From: Kitasatospora gansuensis
GTDB lineage: Bacteria > Actinomycetota > Actinomycetes > Streptomycetales > Streptomycetaceae
Length of the DNA stretch: 64,000 nucleotides
Direction of reading: 5' to 3'
Assembly: GCF_014203705.1 (NCBI RefSeq)
Contig: NZ_JACHJR010000001.1
Location: 2,852,001 to 2,916,000, forward strand
Within the stretch, counting starts at the first letter, position 1, and every line of letters begins with the position of its first letter. Made by a program: the position numbers and the translations under genes. A model generated the notes under the pieces. The model was not told the origin of the DNA. It did not search any database and saw only the letters and a list, made by a program, of their open reading frames with translations. Shown piece by piece: positions 58,579 through 64,000 of this stretch.

Positions 58579-59865
58579 TCAGGCCTTGTTGATCAGGCCG
58601 TCGATGGCGGTGTCGGCGTCCTTCGCGGCAGCCTCGACCGTCTTCTTGCCCTGGGCGATGTCCTGCAGGGCGTTCTGCAGGACGTTCGCCTTCTCGACCT
58701 GCAGCCAGCCCGGCGCGGTCGGGACGAACCAGCTGATCTCGGCCGCGGTCGCGGTGGGCGCGGTCTTCGGGTCCGCCTTGAGCGGGGCCAGCTGGGTCTT
58801 GTTGTTCGGCAGGTTGCCCGCCTTGATCAGGACCTCCTGCGCCTTGCTGTTGGTGAAGGCGTTGATCCACTCGGAGGCGGCGGTCTTGGCCTTCGACTTC
58901 ACCGGCACGGCGAGGTCCGAGCCACCGAGGAAGGTGGAGAGGTTCTTGCCGGACGGGCCGGGCATCACGAAGGAGACGATGTTCTCCTTGAGCTTGCCAC
59001 CGGTCTTGTCGAACTTCGGGTCGGCGGCGGAGCCACCCTCCCAGCCCGAGCCGTAGATCATGTTGGAGCTGCCCAGGCCGTAGACGATGTAGCGGTCCGC
59101 GTCGTCCTTGGTCAGGTCACCCTTCATGTACTTGCCGAGGGCGTCCTTCCAGGCGGTGAGGCCCTTGACGGACTCCGGGCTGGACAGGGTGGCCTTCCAC
59201 TTGTCGCCGTCCTGCTTGGCGATCGAGCCGCCCGCGTCGGTGACGAAGGACATCGCGGTGTACCAGTCACGCGACGGCTGGTACCAGGCGGAGAACTTGT
59301 CGCCCTGCTTGGCCTGGATCTTGTCCAGGGCCGCGGTCAGGTCGGCGTAGGTGGTCGGCACGGCGGTGACGCCGGCGTCCGCGGCGATGTCCTTGCGCCA
59401 GGTGGCCACGCGGGCACCGGCGTAGTAGGGGACACCGTAGGTCTTGCCGTTGTAGGTGGCGGAGGCCTTGAGGCCGTCCAGCCACGCACCGCTGTTCTCG
59501 AACTTCGAGGCGTCCAGCGGGGCCAGCGCGCCCTTGATCATGTAGGGCAGCATCTCCGTGTTGCCCATCTCGACCACGTCCGGCACGGCGTCGGTGGCAA
59601 GAACGGAGTCGAGCTTGGTGTTCTTGTCCTTCCAGCCGTAGTACTCGTGGTTGATCTTGATGCCCGGGTACTTGGCGGTGATGGCGTCGTCCGCCGACTT
59701 CACCAGGTCCGGCCAGTTCTGCTGGGCGTCGACGGTCAGCCACACGGTGAGGGCGGTGGGGGCGGCCTCCTTCGCGTCACCGCCGCTCTTCGCGTCCGAA
59801 CCACAAGCGGCAAGACCGACGACCATTGCTGCGACGCCGACCGCCGCGATGAGCTGACGCTTCAC
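58579..59865 (-). CDS. dasA: Chitobiose/GlcNAc-oligomer-binding lipoprotein DasA
   Basis: 428 residues with lipobox VGLAAC (Cys near 21) and an SBP family 1 fold. Family motifs include PDVVEMGNTEMLPY, GVPYYAGARVATW, FLGGSDLAVPVKSK and SWFVPTAPGWLQVEKANVLQN. GTG 59865 after AGGAGGA. It captures chitin degradation products at the cell surface for DasBC. It heads the dasABC-hexosaminidase operon, is divergent from dasR, and has two dre sites upstream for DasR. Confidence 0.93.
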   Translation of the reverse strand: MKRQLIAAVGVAAMVVGLAACGSDAKSGGDAKEAAPTALTVWLTVDAQQNWPDLVKSADDAITAKYPGIKINHEYYGWKDKNTKLDSVLATDAVPDVVEMGNTEMLPYMIKGALAPLDASKFENSGAWLDGLKASATYNGKTYGVPYYAGARVATWRKDIAADAGVTAVPTTYADLTAALDKIQAKQGDKFSAWYQPSRDWYTAMSFVTDAGGSIAKQDGDKWKATLSSPESVKGLTAWKDALGKYMKGDLTKDDADRYIVYGLGSSNMIYGSGWEGGSAADPKFDKTGGKLKENIVSFVMPGPSGKNLSTFLGGSDLAVPVKSKAKTAASEWINAFTNSKAQEVLIKAGNLPNNKTQLAPLKADPKTAPTATAAEISWFVPTAPGWLQVEKANVLQNALQDIAQGKKTVEAAAKDADTAIDGLINKA

Positions 59866-59985
59866 GCCATCCTCCTGAGGGATGCCCGGGTTGCCCCCAC
59901 CTGGGCAGCGACGTACCGATACATATCGGTGGAAAGCCTGTCGCGAACCCTTGGAACGGGGTTGGGGAATTCATGTTTGGTCTGC

Positions 59986-60001
59986 AGTGGTGTAGACCAG
60001 A
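59986..60001. promoter_or_regulatory. DasR operator (dre) between dasA and dasR, site 1
   Basis: AGTGGTGTAGACCAGA matches the dre consensus at 14 of 16 positions, about 120 bases before the dasA start. Confidence 0.8.
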
Positions 60002-60010
60002 TGCCTGGAG

Positions 60011-60026
60011 CTTGGCCTAGACCAAT
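60011..60026. promoter_or_regulatory. DasR operator (dre) between dasA and dasR, site 2
   Basis: CTTGGCCTAGACCAAT, 25 bases from site 1. It shares GGCCTAGACCA with the second site at 54784. The rest of the 332-base divergent gap holds nothing else recognised. Confidence 0.65.
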
Positions 60027-60197
60027 GGACGTGTCAACGGCTCCAGAACCAATCAGGACCACCCGTTATCAAGCCGACACCGCTCATCGTTCATCGCGTG
60101 ATGAGGGCCCCGTTCACAGCCCATACGTGCAACGATGTGTGCCGTTGACGAGGAGCGTGGCCTGGGAAGGCTTCGCGAGCACCGGGAGATACGGCGG

Positions 60198-60992
60198 ATG
60201 AGCAGCGACGGGGGCACCACTGCCCAGGTGAACCAACCCCAGGGCAAGAGCCTGCCGACGCAGAGCGCGGCCGACCCGACCGCTCGCGTCCCGAAGTACT
60301 ACGGACTGAAGCGCCATCTGCTCCAGCTCACCGAGACCCAGCCGGCCGGCACCCCGGTGCCGCCGGAGCGCGCGCTGGCCGCGCAGTTCGACACCTCCAG
60401 GACCACCGTCCGGCAGGCCCTGCAGGAGCTGGTGGTCGAGGGCCGGCTGGAGCGGATCCAGGGCAAGGGCACCTTCGTGGCCAAGCCGAAGGTCGCCCAG
60501 GCGCTCCAACTCACCTCCTACACCGAGGACATGAGGGCGCAGGGCCTGGAGCCCACCTCCCGGCTGATCGAGGTCGGCTACATCACCGCCGACGACCGGC
60601 TGGCCCCGCTGCTGGACATCAAGCCCGGCGGCCGGGTACTCCGGATCGAGCGGCTGCGGCTCGCCAACGGTGACCCGATGGCGATCGAGGTCGCGCACCT
60701 CTCCGCCAAGCGCTTCCCGGCCCTGCGCCGCAACCTGGTCAAGCACAACTCCCTCTACACCGCGCTGCGCGAGGTGTACGGGGTGACCGTGGCGGAGGCC
60801 GAGGAGACCATCGAGACCACCCTGGCCAACCCGCGCGAGGCCGGCCTGCTCGGCTCCGACCTCGGCCTGCCGATGCTCCAGCTCTCCCGGCACTCCTTCG
60901 ACGCCGACGGCGCACCGGTCGAGTGGGTCCGCTCCATCTACCGGGGCGACCGCTACAAGTTCATCACCCGCCTGCAGCGGCCGGCCTCCTGA
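60198..60992 (+). CDS. dasR: GntR/HutC-family regulator DasR
   Basis: 264-residue global regulator of GlcNAc metabolism, chitinases and antibiotic production. The N-terminal winged HTH (about 47-112) contains [20 protein letters not shown] and [15 protein letters not shown]. The C-terminal UTRA domain binds GlcN-6-P. I chose ATG 60198 (GGGAGAT upstream), which gives a length close to S. coelicolor DasR. The frame also extends to 60135 without a better site. It is divergent from dasA, and dre sites lie between. Confidence 0.95.
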   Translation: MSSDGGTTAQVNQPQGKSLPTQSAADPTARVPKYYGLKRHLLQLTETQPAGTPVPPERALAAQFDTSRTTVRQALQELVVEGRLERIQGKGTFVAKPKVAQALQLTSYTEDMRAQGLEPTSRLIEVGYITADDRLAPLLDIKPGGRVLRIERLRLANGDPMAIEVAHLSAKRFPALRRNLVKHNSLYTALREVYGVTVAEAEETIETTLANPREAGLLGSDLGLPMLQLSRHSFDADGAPVEWVRSIYRGDRYKFITRLQRPAS

Positions 60993-61047
60993 CCGACCGT
61001 CTCCTGACGTGGCGCGTTCCGCTATCCGGGAAGTTCTGCACGGAGTA

Positions 61048-61076
61048 GTGACACGCGTCACCCGGTGACCTAGATT
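61048..61076 (+). promoter_or_regulatory. Promoter with overlapping palindrome before the DUF3311/symporter operon
   Basis: GTGACA (61048-61053), 17 bases, TAGATT (61071-61076). The -35 box is part of the perfect palindrome GTGAC-ACGC-GTCAC (61048-61061). GTAGTGACA recurs at 61085, 40 bases downstream, again followed by TCAC. This suggests a regulator with two sites. Confidence 0.6.
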
Positions 61077-61182
61077 TCGCTGCCGTAGTGACAAGTCGAT
61101 CACCACGGGTGCTGCTCGGCGGACGCACGATCCTGTGCGTTGCGGCGCGTTGAGGTGAGCCCTCACCAGCGGAGCCGTTCAC

Positions 61183-61452
61183 ATGTCGTCAGAAACCCCG
61201 GCCGGAGCGCAGCTCCCGGTGGTCACCCCCGCGCGGGTGCTCGCCGGGCTGAGCCTGTTGCTCCCGGTCGTCGCGATGCTCTGGGTGTCCTCGTACACCA
61301 AGGCCACCCCCGAGCTCGGCGGACTGCCCTTCTTCTACTGGTACCAGCTGGCCTGGGTGCCGGCCTCGGCGATCTTCACGGTGGCCGCGTACCTGCTGCT
61401 GCGCCGGGACGAGCAGGCCCGCAAGGCCGCGGCGGGCGGTGCGTCCGCATGA
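61183..61452 (+). CDS. DUF3311 small membrane protein
   Basis: 89 residues with two membrane helices (about 16-37 and 47-70), the PFFYWYQLAWVPASA segment typical of DUF3311, and a short basic tail. GGAG precedes ATG 61183. Its stop overlaps the start of the symporter gene by four bases (ATGA). In actinobacteria DUF3311 proteins regularly precede MctC/MctP-type monocarboxylate symporters and are likely small accessory subunits. Confidence 0.9.
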   Translation: MSSETPAGAQLPVVTPARVLAGLSLLLPVVAMLWVSSYTKATPELGGLPFFYWYQLAWVPASAIFTVAAYLLLRRDEQARKAAAGGASA

Positions 61453-63080
61453 CCCACTCCGGCGTCAACTGGACCGCGCTGACGGTCTTTCTGATCTTCT
61501 TCGTCCTGGTCACCGTGATGGGCTTCCTGGCCTCGCGCTGGCGCAAGGCGGACAACGCGCAGCACCTGGACGAGTGGGGCCTGGGCGGCCGGAGCTTCGG
61601 CACCTGGGTCACCTGGTTCCTGCTCGGCGGCGACCTCTACACCGCGTACACCTTCGTCGCCGTCCCGGCGCTGGTCTACGGGGCGGGCGCGGCGGGCTTC
61701 TTCGCGGTGCCGTACACGATCATCGCGTACCCGCTGGTCTTCCTCTTCCTGCCCCGCCTGTGGTCGGTCTCCCGGGTGCACGGCTACGTCACCCCGGCCG
61801 ACTTCGTCCGCGGGCGGTACGGCTCCAAGCCGCTCTCGCTGGTGGTCGCGCTCACCGGCATCCTGGCCACCATGCCGTACATCGCGCTCCAACTGGTCGG
61901 CATCCAGGCCGTGCTGGACGTGCTCGGGGTCGGCGGCAGCGCGGACAGCAACTGGTTCGTCAAGGACCTGCCGCTGTTCCTGGCCTTCGCGGTGCTGGCC
62001 GCCTACACCTACTCCTCGGGCCTGCGCGCCCCGGCGCTGATCGCCTTCGTCAAGGACACCCTGGTGTACCTGGTGATCATCGTCGCGGTGATCTACATCC
62101 CGATGCGGCTCGGCGGCTACGGCGCGATCTTCGACTCGGCCGCGCAGAAGTTCAGCGCGCCCGGCTCCAAGGGCGCGCTGATCACCGGCCCCAAGGCGCA
62201 GTGGGGGTACGCCACCCTGGCGTTCGGCTCGGCGCTCGCGCTCTTCATGTACCCGCACTCGGTGACCGGTGTGCTGGCCTCCCGGTCCCGCAACACGGTG
62301 CGCCGGAACATGGCCATCATGCCCGCGTACTCGCTGATGCTGGGTCTGCTGGCGCTGCTCGGCTTCATGGCCATCGCGGCCGGCGTCGGCAAGGGCGTGA
62401 AGGGCTTCAACCCGCAGCTCTCGGTGCCCCAGCTGTTCGAGAACATGTTCCCGGACTGGTTCACCGGGGTGGCCTTCGCCGCGATCGGGATCGGCGCGCT
62501 GGTGCCCGCCGCGATCATGTCGATCGCCGCGGCCAACCTGTTCACCCGGAACATCTACAAGGAGTTCCTGAAGCCGACCGCCACCCCGGCGGACGAGACC
62601 AAGGTCGCCAAGCTCGCCTCGCTGCTGGTCAAGGTCGGCGCGCTGGCCTTCGTCCTGCTGATGGACAAGCAGTTCGCGATCAACCTCCAGCTGCTCGGCG
62701 GGATCTGGATCCTGCAGACCTTCGTGTCGATCGTCGGCGGCCTGTTCACCCGGTGGTTCCACCGCTGGGCGCTGCTGGCCGGCTGGGCGGTCGGCATGAC
62801 CTACGGCACCTGGAAGGCGTACGGGGTCTCCTCCCCCGCCACCAAGCACTTCGGCGGCAGCTCGGCCGAGATCCCCGGCATCGGCGAGATCGGCTACATC
62901 GGCCTGACCGCCTTCGTGCTCAACGTGCTGGTCACCGTGGTGCTCACGGTCGTCCTGCGGGCCGCCAAGGTGGCCGACAGCGTCGACGAGACCAGCCCGG
63001 CCGACTACACCGCCGAGGCCCCGGCCCGGACCGAGGTGGCCGACGCCCCGGAGGCTCCGGAGCCTGTCGCGGCGCACTGA
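61449..63080 (+). CDS. Sodium:solute symporter, monocarboxylate (MctP/ActP) type
   Basis: 543-residue SSS-family importer with about 13 helices, beginning WTALTVFLIFFVLVTVMG. LGGRSFGTWVTWFLLGGDLYTAYTF in outline is the sodium-site TM1-TM2 signature, and GALVPAAIMSIAAANLFTRN is the TM8-9 motif. It probably imports acetate, pyruvate or lactate. It is translationally coupled to the DUF3311 gene. A terminator hairpin follows 39 bases after the stop. The tail is Pro/Glu/Ala-rich. Confidence 0.9.
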   Translation: MTHSGVNWTALTVFLIFFVLVTVMGFLASRWRKADNAQHLDEWGLGGRSFGTWVTWFLLGGDLYTAYTFVAVPALVYGAGAAGFFAVPYTIIAYPLVFLFLPRLWSVSRVHGYVTPADFVRGRYGSKPLSLVVALTGILATMPYIALQLVGIQAVLDVLGVGGSADSNWFVKDLPLFLAFAVLAAYTYSSGLRAPALIAFVKDTLVYLVIIVAVIYIPMRLGGYGAIFDSAAQKFSAPGSKGALITGPKAQWGYATLAFGSALALFMYPHSVTGVLASRSRNTVRRNMAIMPAYSLMLGLLALLGFMAIAAGVGKGVKGFNPQLSVPQLFENMFPDWFTGVAFAAIGIGALVPAAIMSIAAANLFTRNIYKEFLKPTATPADETKVAKLASLLVKVGALAFVLLMDKQFAINLQLLGGIWILQTFVSIVGGLFTRWFHRWALLAGWAVGMTYGTWKAYGVSSPATKHFGGSSAEIPGIGEIGYIGLTAFVLNVLVTVVLTVVLRAAKVADSVDETSPADYTAEAPARTEVADAPEAPEPVAAH

Positions 63081-63118
63081 TTCACCCGGGCGCACCGGCC
63101 CGTACCGCGCGCGCCCTG

Positions 63119-63164
63119 TGATCGCGCCGTCCTCCCGGTCAACACTGGAAGGACGGCGCGATCA
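63119..63164 (+). terminator. 15-bp terminator after the symporter gene
   Basis: TGATCGCGCCGTCCT (63119-63133) pairs perfectly with 63150-63164 around a 16-base loop. It is 31 bases before the next ATG, so it may also affect that gene's leader. Confidence 0.85.
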
Positions 63165-63194
63165 TTCGTATGACCGGACCACGGGGAGAAGAAC

Positions 63195-63941
63195 ATGGCG
63201 GAACCCAGCGGCAACGTCCTGAACGGCCACCGCACCACCGTCGGCACCCGGGCCGCCCAGCCCTCGGTGCTGATCGCCACCAGACACGGCGAGAGCACCG
63301 CCAACGTCGAGTTCCGGCTCGCCGACGAGACCGGCGCGCTGACCGTCCCGATCACCAGCCGGGACGCCGACATCCCGCTCTCGCTGCACGGCCAGGCCCA
63401 GGCCCAGGCCCTCGGCCGCTGGTGGGCCGCCCTCCCCCCGGCCGACCGGCCGCGCTCGGTCTGGTGCTCGCCCTACCTGCGGACCACCGAGACGGCCCGG
63501 ATCGCGCTGGCCCAGGCGAGCGGACTCGGGGCGGTGCCGGTCGGTCTGACCATCCGTCACGACGACCGGCTGCGGGACCGCGAGCTGGGCGTGCTGGAAA
63601 TGCTCACCAAGGCCGCGATCGAGAAGGAGCACCCGGGCGAGGCGGCCCGGCGGCGCAAGATGGGCGAGCTGTACTACCGGCCGCCGGGCGGTGAATCGTT
63701 TCTGGACGTCGCCCTGCGGGTGCGGAGCCTGCTCCGCGACCTGCGGGAGGAGGAGGAAGGCCGGCCGGTGCTGGTGGTCGCGCACGACTGCCCGGTGCTG
63801 ATGCTCCGTTACGTCCTCGACCGGCTGACCGAGCAGCAGTTGCTCACCCTCGACCCGGTCGCCAACTGCTCCACCAGCCTGTGGCGCGACCGGGCCGGCC
63901 GGCTGGAACCGGACGGCTGGAACCGGACAGATCACCTGTAA
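63195..63941 (+). CDS. Histidine phosphatase superfamily protein
   Basis: 248 residues. Phosphoglycerate-mutase-like fold: TRHGESTANVEF (catalytic H31), SLHGQAQAQALG, SPYLRTTETARIAL, the acid-base region RELGVLEML, and the second His in VVAHDCPVLML near 201. Such enzymes dephosphorylate sugar phosphates or small metabolites; the substrate cannot be told. GGGGAGAAG precedes the ATG. The final 59 bases of the window hold no gene start I can support. Confidence 0.88.
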   Translation: MAEPSGNVLNGHRTTVGTRAAQPSVLIATRHGESTANVEFRLADETGALTVPITSRDADIPLSLHGQAQAQALGRWWAALPPADRPRSVWCSPYLRTTETARIALAQASGLGAVPVGLTIRHDDRLRDRELGVLEMLTKAAIEKEHPGEAARRRKMGELYYRPPGGESFLDVALRVRSLLRDLREEEEGRPVLVVAHDCPVLMLRYVLDRLTEQQLLTLDPVANCSTSLWRDRAGRLEPDGWNRTDHL

Positions 63942-64000
63942 GCGCTCACCCGGCGGAGCCCTCGGCCCGTCCTCGAACACCTCGTCTAAACTGTCGGCCA

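Noticed and set aside
1..64000. tRNA or rRNA genes
   Set aside because: No cloverleaf-like segment with CCA-type acceptor or rRNA-like conserved stretch was noticed; a tRNAscan run would be decisive.

Overview
The window is very GC-rich actinobacterial chromosome. Codon use, GTG/TTG starts, many secreted and lipoproteins, a WhiB-like protein, nickel superoxide dismutase, SigH and the DasR/DasABC aminosugar system place it in the Streptomycetaceae (Streptomyces or Kitasatospora). From memory, much of the order from about 20.8 kb to 61 kb (lon, two-component pair, 2-oxoglutarate decarboxylase, malic enzyme, amino-acid ABC transporter, sodX/sodN, prsH/sigH, wblE, PdtaS-like kinase, dasABC, dasR) follows the S. 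coelicolor SCO528x to SCO523x core region. I could not run a comparison. No CRISPR array, prophage, transposase, tRNA or rRNA was seen.

Layout. 0-2.5 kb: end of an amino-acid ABC permease, translationally coupled to an FAD/NAD(P)-binding protein. 2.6-9 kb: YdeP-like molybdopterin oxidoreductase, a secreted VLDTR-repeat protein, a ClC channel and an NlpC/P60 cell-wall hydrolase. 9.4-10.8 kb: Pit phosphate permease behind a PHO box. 10.9-14.1 kb: MarR-controlled efflux pump and a membrane protein. 14.3-18.3 kb: xylose genes xylA, xylB and a ROK regulator. 18.3-26.5 kb: GtrA, a secreted beta-propeller behind a Cys-rich leader peptide, Lon, a rhomboid-like protein and a two-component system. 26.8-37 kb: Kgd, Ser/Thr kinase, DUF6104, DUF4097/PadR operon and a large secreted beta-helix protein. 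37-44 kb: dehydrogenase, malic enzyme, two paralogous amino-acid binding lipoproteins with permease and ATPase. 44-52 kb: CGNR protein, sodX/sodN, GNAT, prsH-sigH, lipid kinase, wblE, histidine kinase and a probable sRNA. 52.2-61 kb: aminosugar block with an SIS isomerase/deaminase, two DasA-like binding proteins, dasB, dasC, a GH3 hexosaminidase and dasR. 61-64 kb: DUF3311/solute:sodium symporter operon and a histidine phosphatase.

The genes suggest a soil saprophyte that takes up xylose, chitin-derived aminosugars, amino acids, organic acids and phosphate. DasR-type operators occur as pairs before both DasA-like genes and before the sRNA candidate, so several loci probably share one GlcN-6-P-responsive control.

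The most unusual structure is a dispersed palindromic element of about 112 bp. It is present in four near-complete copies, one in-frame degenerate copy inside xylB, and one nested compound copy. One copy supplies the last 16 codons and the stop of the FAD/NAD(P)-binding protein gene. Many intergenic regions carry perfect 14-20 bp hairpin terminators, several shared by convergent genes.
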